Part shown: positions 7,128-16,525 of the stretch, piece after piece
Numbering within the stretch: the stretch's first letter is position 1
Layout of the letters: every line of letters starts with the position of its first letter
Assembly (NCBI GenBank): GCA_004292515.1
Contig: RDXB01000044.1
Span: 1-51,702, forward strand
Length of the DNA stretch: 51,702 bases
From: Oscillatoriales cyanobacterium
GTDB taxonomy: Bacteria; Cyanobacteriota; Cyanobacteriia; CACIAM-69d
Direction: 5' to 3'
Translations under genes and position numbers: made by a program
Notes under the pieces: generated by a model
What the model was told of the DNA's origin: nothing
Seen by the model: the letters and a program-made list of their open reading frames with translations, nothing else
The model's database searches: none

Positions 7128-7310
7128 AGGTCTGTTCGGTTTGGTAGGTCTGCGGGCGGCCACCGGGGCGATCGCCCGCCAATCCAGTTTGGCCGCAACG
7201 TTTGCTCGACGCAACCCCGACCCGCCGCCCCCGATCGCCCCAAACGTATCCCCAGCTCTCCCCTGGAGGATCTCTAATAAGCCCAGATAGCCCCCAACGA
7301 TCAACGGAGA

Positions 7311-7492
7311 CAAGGGGCTTAGGGGCTGTCGTCATTGCCAGTAGGGATGCTGAAACGGTTGATTTTCTGTACCCCAATGGTCGTAACAAGGGGCTTAAGC
7401 CCCTTGACGCTCTAAGCCCCTTGCTGCCCCACGAGTTGCTAACGGTGGAATCAGAGTTTTAGGCGAAACAACGACACCCCCTAAGCCCCTTG
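7311..7492. mobile_element. MITE-like element, family B, 182 bp
   Basis: The ends form a 22-bp inverted repeat with one mismatch: CAAGGGGCTTAGGGG continuing to CTGTCGT at the left, and ACGACACCCCC continuing to TAAGCCCCTTG at the right. The palindrome CAAGGGGCTTAAGCCCCTTG lies inside at 7387-7406. The interior (GCTGAAACGGTTGATTT, CTGCCCCACGA, ACGGTGGAATCAG) recurs at 14175-14320. No ORF is present. It occupies the spacer upstream of the YbjN gene; the rest of that spacer (7128-7310 and 7493-7616) shows nothing identifiable. Confidence 0.7.
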
Positions 7493-7616
7493 CCCCCACG
7501 ACGATTGGGGCTTGACCCGCACCGAACAACCCCTAGGATGGATTCGCGTTTTTCAGAGAATGTGAGGAAATGACAGGAAATCAATCACTGTTGATTAACC
7601 CTTTTCCCAGATTCGC

Positions 7617-8714
7617 CTAATGCGGCTTGCGGGCCACCCAATATTTGCTCAGGAAATGGGTTGAGGTTTCCACCGCCTCAAAGCCCGCCTGCTCCAGATA
7701 GGTCACCAAGTCATCGGTCAGGTAGTGGCGATAGTAAGGCTCGTGGAACATAGCCGGGAAGCCCAGCAACATCGGCTCCAACTCCGGCACATCGGCCGTT
7801 TGAATCGAATCGCAAATCACCACCGTGCCCCCCGGTTGCGTCACCCGGAACAGCTCCCGAATCACCGCCGATCGCGCCGCCGCCGGCAACTCATGGAACA
7901 AAAAGGTGCTGGTCGTGACGTGGAAATGGTCATCCACAAAGGGCAACTGCTCGGCATTGGCTTGAATCAATTGCGGCAAGGTTCCCGGCTGTTGCGATAG
8001 GTTTTGGTTGGCCTTGCGCAAATAGGCCGGCGACAGATCCACCCCCACCAGCGAGGCCTTGGGCAGAATCGATCGAATAAACCGCAACGTGCGACCCGTG
8101 CCACAGGCTGCATCCAGCACCCGCAGCGCCTGACCCGTCACCTCAGGAAACTCGCGCACCCCTTGGGCGATCGGGGCCAACACCCGCCGCCGCATCGCAT
8201 CGGCCGAGCCGTTAAACAGCAGCTCCACCTGCACGTCGTACAAATTCGCCGACCAATCGCTCAGATAGCCATCGGTTTGGTGGTGGAAATTTTGCAGGTA
8301 ATAGTCGGGATAGCCCGTGGTGTCAATGGTGTCGGAAAATTCCTGGTAGCGCTTTTCCACCGCCCGATCCCACAGTTGCCAGCCATCGAGGCAAACCAAC
8401 GGATAGAACTTCACGAAGTCTTCCCAGGGGCTGTCAAAAGCCACCTCGGGCCCATAAACCCCGCGCTCCACATCCTGCCAGTCGGTAGCCAGCAGCTCAT
8501 CTCGCAAAGCTTGCAACCGCGTCATCAAGTCCGGCGGAATCGGCTGGCTGGGCCGCTCAACGGGCTTGAGGGCGCTCAGCAGGCGCGTGTTCAGTTGTTT
8601 GTGGGCGAGGCCAAAGGCGCTTTTGCCTTGCTGGACGGTTTGATAGGCCAGCTTCAGCAGGTCGTTGGGGTTGGGCAGTTGGGGCAGCAGGTTGGTCGGG
8701 GTCGAAGCAGTCAT
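7617..8714 (-). CDS. Class I SAM-dependent methyltransferase
   Basis: This is a 365-residue cytoplasmic protein. The C-terminal two thirds are a Rossmann-type methyltransferase. Motif I is LRVLDAACGTGRTLRFI (about residues 200-215), the acidic residue after beta-2 is in LVGVDLSPAYL, and motif III/IV is VTTSTFLFHELP, followed by VTQPGGTVVICDSIQ. About 190 N-terminal residues (DLLKLAYQTVQQGKSAFGLAH, then YPDYYLQNFHHQTDGYLSDW) are specific to a cyanobacterial subgroup. The substrate is unknown; the closest general resemblance is to UbiE/COQ5-type quinone or lipid methyltransferases, a weak inference. It stands alone, between a MITE and a short tandem repeat array. Confidence 0.75.
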   Translation of the reverse strand: MTASTPTNLLPQLPNPNDLLKLAYQTVQQGKSAFGLAHKQLNTRLLSALKPVERPSQPIPPDLMTRLQALRDELLATDWQDVERGVYGPEVAFDSPWEDFVKFYPLVCLDGWQLWDRAVEKRYQEFSDTIDTTGYPDYYLQNFHHQTDGYLSDWSANLYDVQVELLFNGSADAMRRRVLAPIAQGVREFPEVTGQALRVLDAACGTGRTLRFIRSILPKASLVGVDLSPAYLRKANQNLSQQPGTLPQLIQANAEQLPFVDDHFHVTTSTFLFHELPAAARSAVIRELFRVTQPGGTVVICDSIQTADVPELEPMLLGFPAMFHEPYYRHYLTDDLVTYLEQAGFEAVETSTHFLSKYWVARKPH

Positions 8715-8841
8715 GGCTATGGAGCGTTTCTAAAAAATGCCGAGTAAGAAGGATTGTAACGAAAACTTTACGATCTATTGGGGCGATCGCCTTGCCCAAA
8801 CCCAGGAGCCAACTCAGGATTGGACGGGTTCATCAATAATT

Positions 8842-8919
8842 CAAAGCCTGATGAATGCAAAGCCTGATGAATGCAAAGCCTAATGAATGCAAAGCCTGAT
8901 GAATGCAAAGCCTAATGAC
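8842..8919. repeat. Tandem repeat, 16-bp unit x about 5
   Basis: CAAAGCCTGATGAATG repeats almost exactly five times, with G/A variation in CTGATG/CTAATG. It lies between the methyltransferase and the MmeI-like gene. Nothing else is seen in that spacer. Confidence 0.85.
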
Positions 8920-8950
8920 TTGAGGCATTGGGGTTATGAATTTGGGGTTG

Positions 8951-11857
8951 TTAATGGTGCTTGATGCAATCGGCACTGACTAAGAACTGCCGATCGCCCA
9001 CCCAAGGCGGCAAACCGGGCCCCACCACCAGCTCACCCGATCGCTCGGCCGCCGCCACCGCTTGGTTGAGCTGAAACAGGAAGGCGAGTGGATCGGTGCG
9101 ATCGTCCCAACCGTAGGCCGCCGCTACCGCCCGATCGAGCGCGGCATGGGCCCGGTGCAGCGGCGTATCCCCCGGCTGATCCAAGGTTTTGTATAGATCC
9201 CGCAGGCTCCATTGGGCTTCGGCCATCAGGGTTTCGCGCAATTGGCGTAGGGATCGGGCGGCTTCTGCCACAGCGGTGATTTGGGCGATCGTTGCCGTTT
9301 GTGGCCAAGGGAAGGTGTCAAAAACAGTGTTGGAAGTGTAGCGAAAAGTGCCTGCTAAGGTTGAACATTGGTGAGTGAACCATTGCCAATGCCATGAAGA
9401 TTGCAAAATGCCAAAAGAATAGTCATCATCGAGGGCAAAAACCTGCAAGATATCGCTGGGTCGGATAGCGGAACTCACAAGGGCAAAAACGGGGCGTTTG
9501 GTCACGCGCCCACAGACAATGTAGCGATCGCCCTGGCTGATTTTGGCAATCATTTCAGGTCGCGGATAAGACAACAGCCACCAGCGATTTAGAAAATTTT
9601 GATGGTGATGATTAACTTTCGCTTTTGGATTTTTGTTCAGCACTGTTTGATTGCGATCGGCTTCTGCTTGGGCAGCCTGTTGACGGGTCGGTAAGACTTC
9701 ACTTTTAATCTGTTTAAAAATCGCTGGATAGGTTTTTGCAGTCTCTAGGGATTGGGGATGAAAATCAATCACGTAGCGCTGCGGCTGTGGCGGCACACTT
9801 GATAACAATTCATTGGCTGTGAGGTAGGGAAAAAGCACCTCAGCGTTTTTGGGGGATTTTTTTAGAAGTGCGTGGGCTGCTTCGATCGATAACAAAAATC
9901 CCTCATGGCCGTGGGTTTGACCCTGATAGCAAGCTTGCGATCGCACGTTGGCTTGAATCACAGCCGCCTGAGTCACATCAAACGCAGAACTGAGGGCCGC
10001 ATGAATTTGGGCGGGATGTTCCGTGCGCCAGGGACTATCGAGGCGATCGCCCAACTGGGTGATTAGGGTTTTCTGGCCCGTCCACTCCCCCTTAATCCAG
10101 TTAACAATCGACACATGAACCGCCGCCGCCCCTGACCAAACTTGGCTGGAAACCGCGTGGGTAATCGTGCCGCCATTTTGCACAATGTAATCCAGACCGC
10201 CTTCTCGGGAATAGTTTTGGCGAATGGTGTTGGTTCCCACTAATCCAGCACGCTGACCGGGTTTGAGCTGATCATGCGATCGCCGCAACCAATAGACGCA
10301 ATAATCTGCCCGGCCCGGAATTTCGGGATAGCGATCGCGCAGGGTTTTCACATAGGCGGCTCCCAGCTCCTGTTGCATTTTATTTTTGGACTGGAAGGGT
10401 GGATTGCCCACAATTACCTCCGCCGCCGGCCAGGTTTCCAGCATCAAGGCATCCTGTTTACGAATGTTTTGATCCAAAGTATCTAGGGGCAACGCCGGTT
10501 CATTTAGCCCTAGCCGATCGATCGCCACCTTCCGCGCAATCATCAGGGTGACTCGGGCGAGTTCCACCGCAAAGGGATTAATATCCATCCCAAAAAATTG
10601 CAATGGTGTAATTAAACTCAGCCGCCGGAGTCCTGTTTTTTCTAAGGTAGCAATCTTATCTAATAAAACCTGTTCAACTTGCTTGAGTTCCTGATAGGCA
10701 ATATAAAGAAAGTTACCCGAACCGCAAGCCGGATCAAGCACCCGATAGCGCGACAGTTCTAGATGTAATTGATTGAGTTGCTTAAGATTTTGCGCCTGTT
10801 CGATCGCCTGTTCCCAAGGCTGCACGATCGAGGGGCGGATGATCTTCATGATGTCATTTTCGGAGGTGAAGTGCATTCCTCCTGCATGGCGATCGCGATC
10901 GGTCGTGGTTTGCTCAAAAATATTGCCAAAAATGGCGGGCTGTACCTTTGTCCAATTCTGATCAGCCGCCACTTTCAGCAACTTCAACTCATCCCGTTCC
11001 AGATCAATCGCCGGAATTTGGGCAAACAATCCCCCATTAAAATAGTCTGTGTTTTGAAAGCGACCATAGGGCGTTTTGCCCTGTCGGTTCATGTGGCGAA
11101 ATAGCCCTTCACACAAAATGTCATAGGTGCTTTCGCCAGGATCATCGCTATTTTGAGGCAAGCACCGATCCAAGCAGTCAGAAAAACGATTGGGCGGCAA
11201 CAAACCCCGCCCCTGGGCAAACATGCCCAACACGCACTGCAACACAAACCGCTGGGCATCGGCTTCGGTGTAGGGTGGATTTTTGAGGCGACCGCGCCGG
11301 TCACAGAGCGATCGATACAGCAGCCCCATCCGTTGGGCCGCCGTTGCCGTCACCTCGACAATTTGCCCATCGCGAAACTTGGGTTTTGCCGTGCCCCGCT
11401 CCATAAACCGAAAGGCTTCGGGATGAAACGGCAACTCATCGAGGGCCAACCGTTCAACGGGAATGCTGACCGACTGGGTGAGGTCGTAGATCCAAAACTG
11501 CTCGAAGTTGCAAAGGATGATGTATTGCGGTTGGGGGTTAAGGCGCTGGGCATAGCCCCAGGCTTGGTTGTAGTGGCGATCGAGCTGTCGTTCCGATCGC
11601 CGCTTCAGCTCAATCAACAGCGATCCATCGGGCCAATACAAATCGGCGTAACCCGTTTGGCCCTTGCGACTGCCCTGATCCACCACTTGCTCGATCGTTG
11701 CCCCCGCTTGCTTGGTTCCGGCATACCCAAACGCCTGAAAGAACGCCTCTAGAAACGGCCCGCTATTGCTGCGTTCTGTGGCTGCGGGTTGCGACAGGAT
11801 ATAGGTTTGGCAAAAGGTGACAAACTCCTGAAGTCGATCGCGGTTGACTAGCGGCAT
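8951..11857 (-). CDS. MmeI-like (type IIG/IIL) restriction-modification enzyme
   Basis: This single chain of about 968 residues carries nuclease, methyltransferase and specificity parts. The N-terminus has GQTGYADLYW and LLIELKRRSE, giving the D...E-x-K of the nuclease domain. The helical connector is followed by methyltransferase motif I (RVLDPACGSGNFLYIAY) and motif IV (VIVGNPPFQSK); the NPPF form indicates adenine-N6 methylation. The C-terminal third (FRYTSNTVFDTFPWPQ, then AARSLRQLRE) is the usual target-recognition part. No separate specificity or methylase gene is needed in this family. The frame extends to 11980, but its extra residues lack family features, so I use the ATG before PLVNRDRLQEF; neither start has a good ribosome site. 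The gene appears intact. The recognition sequence cannot be read from this data. A second member begins at the left edge of the window. Confidence 0.85.
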   Translation of the reverse strand: MPLVNRDRLQEFVTFCQTYILSQPAATERSNSGPFLEAFFQAFGYAGTKQAGATIEQVVDQGSRKGQTGYADLYWPDGSLLIELKRRSERQLDRHYNQAWGYAQRLNPQPQYIILCNFEQFWIYDLTQSVSIPVERLALDELPFHPEAFRFMERGTAKPKFRDGQIVEVTATAAQRMGLLYRSLCDRRGRLKNPPYTEADAQRFVLQCVLGMFAQGRGLLPPNRFSDCLDRCLPQNSDDPGESTYDILCEGLFRHMNRQGKTPYGRFQNTDYFNGGLFAQIPAIDLERDELKLLKVAADQNWTKVQPAIFGNIFEQTTTDRDRHAGGMHFTSENDIMKIIRPSIVQPWEQAIEQAQNLKQLNQLHLELSRYRVLDPACGSGNFLYIAYQELKQVEQVLLDKIATLEKTGLRRLSLITPLQFFGMDINPFAVELARVTLMIARKVAIDRLGLNEPALPLDTLDQNIRKQDALMLETWPAAEVIVGNPPFQSKNKMQQELGAAYVKTLRDRYPEIPGRADYCVYWLRRSHDQLKPGQRAGLVGTNTIRQNYSREGGLDYIVQNGGTITHAVSSQVWSGAAAVHVSIVNWIKGEWTGQKTLITQLGDRLDSPWRTEHPAQIHAALSSAFDVTQAAVIQANVRSQACYQGQTHGHEGFLLSIEAAHALLKKSPKNAEVLFPYLTANELLSSVPPQPQRYVIDFHPQSLETAKTYPAIFKQIKSEVLPTRQQAAQAEADRNQTVLNKNPKAKVNHHHQNFLNRWWLLSYPRPEMIAKISQGDRYIVCGRVTKRPVFALVSSAIRPSDILQVFALDDDYSFGILQSSWHWQWFTHQCSTLAGTFRYTSNTVFDTFPWPQTATIAQITAVAEAARSLRQLRETLMAEAQWSLRDLYKTLDQPGDTPLHRAHAALDRAVAAAYGWDDRTDPLAFLFQLNQAVAAAERSGELVVGPGLPPWVGDRQFLVSADCIKHH

Positions 11858-12079
11858 GAGGGATAGCAGATCAGCAGATAGGCAAAAGGCTGGGCCAAAG
11901 GTAGCGATCGCAGCCATCCCTATTAAAGCGTTGATTCTCGGTGGGGAAATTGGTTGGAACTCAACCCACCCATCAACCAAAAGCGATCGAGCCAGGGTTG
12001 CCAGTACAGCAAACGGCTCGATCGCTTTTCAGATCACATATTCAGATCGCCCGGAGCGATCGCCCTCAAATCAAACGAC

Positions 12080-13873
12080 TTAGCGTTTAGCGAGCTTTTT
12101 TGCCGGGAGCTTCCGCAGGCGAATCGACTCGGGAGTCACTTCCACCATTTCATCGGAGCCGATGTATTCCAACGCCCGCTCCAGCGTCATTTGTAGCGGC
12201 GCTTGCAACTGCACCAGTTCGTCGCCACCCGCCGCGCGGTGGTTGGTGAGCTGCTTGGTTTTGCACACGTTCAGGTCAATGTCTTGGGGACGGTTGTGCT
12301 CACCCAAAATCATCCCCTTGTACACCTTCGTGCCCGGTTCGATGAAGAACACGCCGCGATCTTCAGCGTTCTTCATGGCGTAGAACGTGGCCACCCCTTC
12401 CTCAAAGGAAATCATCACCCCGTTGCGGCGGGTATCGATCGTGCCCACGATCGGGCGGTAATCCAAGAAGCTGTGGTTCATGATCCCTTCGCCCCGGGTC
12501 ATCCGCATGAACTCACCCCGGAAGCCGATCAAGCCCCGAGCCGGAATCACGAATTCCAGTTGGGTGCGGCCGTTGTCGCCCACGCGCATGTCTTGCATTT
12601 CGGCGCGGCGAGTGCCCAGCTTTTCGATGCAGCTACCCGACGAATCATCGGGCACATCCAACACCAGCAATTCATAAGGCTCGCAAGGTTGGCCGTTCAC
12701 TTCGCGGAAAATCACCTGCGGCTGGGACACTTGGAACTCATAGCCTTCGCGGCGCATGGTTTCGATCAAGATGCCCAGATGCAACTCACCCCGACCGGAC
12801 ACAGCCCAGCGATCGGGCGAGTCAGTATCTTCTACGCGCAGGGCCACGTTGGTTTCCAGCTCGCGAACCAGGCGATCGCGCACTTGCCGTGAGGTCACCA
12901 ACTTGCCTTCGCGACCGGCAAAGGGCGAGTCGTTGACCACAAAGGTCATTTGCAAGGTCGGCTCGTCCACCTTGATCAGGGGCAGCGCTTCGGGGTTCTC
13001 GGCGCTGGCCAGGGTTTCACCGATGTTGGCATCCGCAAAACCAGCGATCGCCACCAGGTTGCCCGCCGAGGCTTGGGGAATTTCCACCCGTTGCAAGCCT
13101 TCAAAGCCCAGCAGCTTGGAAATCCGACCCTTGACGATCGCTCCATCTTCTTTAATCAGCGCCACTTGCTGACCGGCGTTGACCGTGCCGTTGTGGATCC
13201 GACCGATCACAATTCGACCGAGATAGTCGGAATAGTCGAGGGTCGTCACCTGCATTTGGAACGGCTTTTCAGGATCGCCAACCGGTGCGGGCACGTGTTC
13301 GAGGATCGCCTCAAACAGCGGTTGCATATCTTTGTCTTCGTCCGCCAAGTCCACCTTGGCGAAGCCGGCCATGCCCGAGGCAAACAGGTAGGGGAAATCG
13401 CACTGATCGTCATCGGCACCCAGCTCGATGAACAGATCCAGCACCTTATCGACGGCGGTCATCGGTTCCACGCGCGGGCGATCGATCTTGTTCACCACCA
13501 CGATCGGGCGCAGACCCTTTTCTAGGGCCTTTTTCAGCACGAAACGGGTTTGGGGCATCGGCCCTTCGTTGGCATCCACGATCAGCACACAGCCATCGAC
13601 CATGCCCAGCACCCGCTCAACTTCGCCGCCGAAGTCCGCGTGGCCCGGCGTATCGACGATGTTGATCAGGGTCTCTTGGTAACGAACGGCGGTGTTCTTC
13701 GACAGGATCGTGATGCCGCGCTCCCGTTCGAGATCGTTGGAGTCCATCACGCAGGTGGGCACATCTTCGCCCTCGCGGAAAATGCCAGATTGCTTCAGGA
13801 GCGCATCAACCAGGGTCGTCTTGCCGTGGTCAACGTGGGCAATGATGGCAACGTTACGAATCGGGAGGCTCAT
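12080..13873 (-). CDS. typA: GTP-binding protein TypA/BipA
   Basis: This 597-residue translational GTPase binds the ribosome and acts in assembly and stress adaptation. The G motifs are clear: [15 protein letters not shown] (G1), [14 protein letters not shown] (G2), [14 protein letters not shown] (G3) and VVNKIDRPR (G4). The elongation-factor-like beta barrel, domains III and V, and the BipA-specific C-terminal region ([17 protein letters not shown], then [15 protein letters not shown]) follow. The length is normal for the family. It is monocistronic, with a 477-bp leader spacer that contains a near-perfect AT-rich hairpin and a decayed family-B element. The call is secure. Confidence 0.97.
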   Translation of the reverse strand: MSLPIRNVAIIAHVDHGKTTLVDALLKQSGIFREGEDVPTCVMDSNDLERERGITILSKNTAVRYQETLINIVDTPGHADFGGEVERVLGMVDGCVLIVDANEGPMPQTRFVLKKALEKGLRPIVVVNKIDRPRVEPMTAVDKVLDLFIELGADDDQCDFPYLFASGMAGFAKVDLADEDKDMQPLFEAILEHVPAPVGDPEKPFQMQVTTLDYSDYLGRIVIGRIHNGTVNAGQQVALIKEDGAIVKGRISKLLGFEGLQRVEIPQASAGNLVAIAGFADANIGETLASAENPEALPLIKVDEPTLQMTFVVNDSPFAGREGKLVTSRQVRDRLVRELETNVALRVEDTDSPDRWAVSGRGELHLGILIETMRREGYEFQVSQPQVIFREVNGQPCEPYELLVLDVPDDSSGSCIEKLGTRRAEMQDMRVGDNGRTQLEFVIPARGLIGFRGEFMRMTRGEGIMNHSFLDYRPIVGTIDTRRNGVMISFEEGVATFYAMKNAEDRGVFFIEPGTKVYKGMILGEHNRPQDIDLNVCKTKQLTNHRAAGGDELVQLQAPLQMTLERALEYIGSDEMVEVTPESIRLRKLPAKKLAKR

Positions 13874-13994
13874 AGGGTAGTTAGATAGTTTCGGGCGGGG
13901 CCTGCTGACAGCAAGCTTCGCAGCAGGCGGGGGTTAACGCGCCGGTAAGCACGCGGGTTGAGTGCGTGGTTGGCGCAGCGCAGATTGCAAAGCG

Positions 13995-14014
13995 CAGATT
14001 TTTGTAAAAATCTG
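13995..14014. other. AT-rich hairpin upstream of typA
   Basis: CAGATTTTT and AAAAATCTG pair perfectly around a two-base loop. It lies about 120 bp before the typA start, in the leader or promoter region. Its role is unknown; it could be a protein-binding dyad or an RNA hairpin. Confidence 0.4.
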
Positions 14015-14086
14015 TAATGATTCTATCGTAGGATTGCCAATCCGCACTGGCAGTGCTAAAAGCTCCTGATGAACTGAACCTGCGAC

Positions 14087-14122
14087 GTGATCTGGGACAC
14101 AACAGTGATCTGGGACACAACA
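14087..14122. repeat. Tandem 18-bp repeat x2
   Basis: GTGATCTGGGACACAACA occurs twice head to tail in the typA-cimA spacer. Confidence 0.85.
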
Positions 14123-14174
14123 ACGATCGCCAGGTGGGCCGCATCAGGGCAGCGATCGCCGAGGCCACCCCAGT

Positions 14175-14320
14175 CCTAGGGGGATCGTCATTGCCTCAAA
14201 TGAAGCTGAAACGATTGATTCCCCGTGCCCCAACCGTTGTAACAAGGGGCTGAAGCTCCCTGCTGCCCCACGATTCGCCAGCGGTGGAATCAGGGTTTTG
14301 GGCGATTTGCCGATCGGGTC
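14175..14320. mobile_element. Decayed family-B element
   Basis: The left end CCTAGGGGGATCGTCATTGCC-like sequence, the interior GCTGAAACGATTGATT and GTAACAAGGGGCTGAAG, and CTGCCCCACGA with GCGGTGGAATCAGGGTTTT all match the 7311-7492 element. The right terminal repeat is degraded and the central palindrome has mutations, so this looks like an older copy. The rest of the 13874-14350 spacer has no gene that I can support. Confidence 0.55.
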
Positions 14321-14350
14321 GATCGAGCAGCAACCTATAGAGCAAACCTC

Positions 14351-16003
14351 CTACCGTTCCACGGGATTCGATACCAGGGGGGTCGATCGCGGCTGCAAGC
14401 TGACCACATCGCGCACCATCAACCCATACTCGATCGCCTCCACCACCGCTTGGTAGGACGCTTCGAGGATGTTGCCCGACACGCCCACGGTTGTCCAGCG
14501 CTGGTGACCGTCGCTAGATTCCACCAGCACGCGGGTTTTGGCCGAAGTGCCGGAGCCGCTGTCGAGAATCCGCACTTTGTAATCGGTCAGGTGAAAGTCC
14601 GTTACTACTGGATAGATTTGCCCCAAGGCTCGCCGCAACGCCGCATCCATGGCCGCCACGGGGCCGTTGCCCTCCGCCGCTTCCAAAAAGGTGCGATCGC
14701 CCACTTTCACCTTCACCGTCGCCAGGGATTCACGCGGGTTGGTTTCGCCAAAGTCGTAATGCACCCGGCAATCCTTGAGTTCAAAGAAGCTCGATCGCTG
14801 GCCCAAGGCCTCGCGCATTAGCAAGTCAAAGCTGGCTTCAGCGGCCTCGAATTGATAGCCCTGGCTTTCGAGATCCTTGAGGGTTTGCAAGATGTGCCGA
14901 CAGGTGGGGTCTTGTTTATCCAGGTCGATGCCAAACGATCGCGCCTTCGACAGCACATTGCTGAGACCCGATTGATCGGAAATCACGATCCGCCGTTGGT
15001 TGCCTACCCGATCGGGCTGGATATGTTCGTAGGTGTGGGGATTGCGCTCCACGGCGCTCACATGGATGCCACCCTTGTGGGCAAAGGCCGACAGACCCAC
15101 GTAGGGCGCGCGATCGTCCGGGGCCAGGTTCGCCACCTCGCTGACAAACCGGCTGGTGGCCGTCAGTTCGGCTAACTGGGCCTCCGGTACGCAATCCAAC
15201 CCCAACTTCAATTGCAAATTCGGAATCAGGGTACAGAGGTTGGCATTGCCGCAGCGTTCGCCATAGCCATTGATCGTGCCCTGCACCATCCGTGCGCCGC
15301 TTTGCACCGCCGCCAGCGCGTTGGCCACCGCCGTGCCCGAGTCGTTGTGGGTGTGAATCCCCAGGGCCGCAGCGGGCAGGCGATCGCGCACTTCCGCCAC
15401 AATCCGAGCAATCTCGTGGGGCAACGTGCCGCCGTTGGTGTCGCACAGGGCCAGCCAGGCCGCGCCGGCCTCGTGGGCCGCTTGCAGGGTGGCGATCGCA
15501 TAGTCTGGGTTGGCCAAGTAGCCATCAAACCAATGTTCCGCGTCGTAGACCACCTGCCGACCTTGGGCGATCAAGAATTCGATCGAGTCGCGGATCATGG
15601 CCACGTTTTCGTCGAGGCTAGTTTTCAGCCCCTCGGTCACGTGCAAATCCCAGGACTTGCCAAAAATCGCCACCCAGCGCGTCCCAGCCGCCAAAATTGG
15701 CTTCAGCAACGGATCATCCGCTGCCCGCATTCCTGGTCGCCGCGTGGAGCAAAAGGCCACCACCTCCGAAAATTCCAGCGGTTCCTCTTTGAGTTGCCAA
15801 AAAAACTGCACATCCTTGGGATTCGCGCCGGGCCAGCCGCCTTCAATGAAGGGAATTCGCAGCCGATCGAGTTTGCGAGCAATCCGCAATTTGTCTTCCG
15901 TGGAAAAGGACAATCCTTCGGACTGGGCTCCATCGCGCAGGGTGGTGTCGTAGAGCCACAGGGCGGGGCGATCGGCAGCGGATTCAGCGGATTCGACAGA
16001 CAT
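14351..16003 (-). CDS. cimA: (R)-citramalate synthase
   Basis: This enzyme condenses pyruvate with acetyl-CoA to citramalate, the first step of the threonine-independent isoleucine route used by many cyanobacteria. The 550 residues contain the HMGL-like barrel with WLYDTTLRDGAQSEGLSF, IPFIEGGWPGANPKD, ALGIHTHNDSGTAVANAL and GTINGYGERCGNANL. These hold the catalytic arginine-aspartate and the HxH metal site. The C-terminal LeuA-type allosteric domain follows (LTDYKVRILDSGSGTSAKTR). The longer form of family members, with DFEL-like variants of 2-isopropylmalate synthase, is distinguished by the GWPGANPKD segment. An in-frame TTG at 16045 is possible, but the ATG at 16003 is more likely, although neither has a clear ribosome site. 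It appears monocistronic. Confidence 0.93.
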   Translation of the reverse strand: MSVESAESAADRPALWLYDTTLRDGAQSEGLSFSTEDKLRIARKLDRLRIPFIEGGWPGANPKDVQFFWQLKEEPLEFSEVVAFCSTRRPGMRAADDPLLKPILAAGTRWVAIFGKSWDLHVTEGLKTSLDENVAMIRDSIEFLIAQGRQVVYDAEHWFDGYLANPDYAIATLQAAHEAGAAWLALCDTNGGTLPHEIARIVAEVRDRLPAAALGIHTHNDSGTAVANALAAVQSGARMVQGTINGYGERCGNANLCTLIPNLQLKLGLDCVPEAQLAELTATSRFVSEVANLAPDDRAPYVGLSAFAHKGGIHVSAVERNPHTYEHIQPDRVGNQRRIVISDQSGLSNVLSKARSFGIDLDKQDPTCRHILQTLKDLESQGYQFEAAEASFDLLMREALGQRSSFFELKDCRVHYDFGETNPRESLATVKVKVGDRTFLEAAEGNGPVAAMDAALRRALGQIYPVVTDFHLTDYKVRILDSGSGTSAKTRVLVESSDGHQRWTTVGVSGNILEASYQAVVEAIEYGLMVRDVVSLQPRSTPLVSNPVER

Positions 16004-16122
16004 AGGACAACAGGAGGCGATCGCAATCGGGCGATCGACCAGCAAAGATAGACTCTATTATTGTCGCTCCAAAGCTATCCTGACCGATTTACGGCGATCG
16101 CCCATGGGACCCGCGCGCTGGA

Positions 16123-16482
16123 TTAGTGCGAACGACGCGCGATCGCCCGACGGCGTCGTTGTTCGAGGGCGTAGAGTCCCACAGACATCCAGTCATCGAT
16201 CGCCCCGGTGCCAAACCAAATCAGCCAGCCCCACCATTGGTAGGTGAAATCGCCCGTGTTGGCCCATTGGAAGCCAGCCCAAGGAATCGCCAGCGCAATT
16301 AATTCGGCAATTCCCAACCACCGATTGCGCTGCAGTTGGCTCTGAATCACCGAGTCGCTGACTTCGCGAAATTCCGGGGACTTGGCGCGAAATTGTCGGA
16401 GATTGGTGCCCGCCTGGATTAGGGACAACAAGCCCTTAGCACTGGCACAAATGAAGAATAAAAGTGACAAAAAGCCTTGCAT
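16123..16482 (-). CDS. Small membrane protein of unknown function
   Basis: The protein has 119 residues. An N-terminal hydrophobic stretch (GFLSLLFFICASAKGLLSLI) and a second one (WLGIAELIALAIPWAGFQW) are followed by a third, aromatic one (YQWWGWLIWFGTGAIDDWM). It ends in a basic tail (ALEQRRRRAIARRSH). A GGAG sequence eight bases before the ATG supports the start. I do not recognise the family. It lies 43 bp after ureD on the same strand and could be co-transcribed with it, but nothing in the sequence ties it to urease. Confidence 0.6.
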   Translation of the reverse strand: MQGFLSLLFFICASAKGLLSLIQAGTNLRQFRAKSPEFREVSDSVIQSQLQRNRWLGIAELIALAIPWAGFQWANTGDFTYQWWGWLIWFGTGAIDDWMSVGLYALEQRRRRAIARRSH

Positions 16483-16525
16483 GACTGCACTCCAAATTGC
16501 ATGCCAGTGAGATCGGGCGATCGCA

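Noticed and set aside
8951-11980. Longer form of the MmeI-like protein starting at 11980
   Set aside because: The extra 41 residues include a hydrophobic stretch that does not fit the family, and the spacer sequence there is HIP1-rich. The ATG at 11857 is preferred, though not proven.
13881-14168. Minus-strand ORF of 95 codons upstream of typA
   Set aside because: It spans a tandem repeat and the AT-rich hairpin, and its product is serine/leucine/arginine low complexity.
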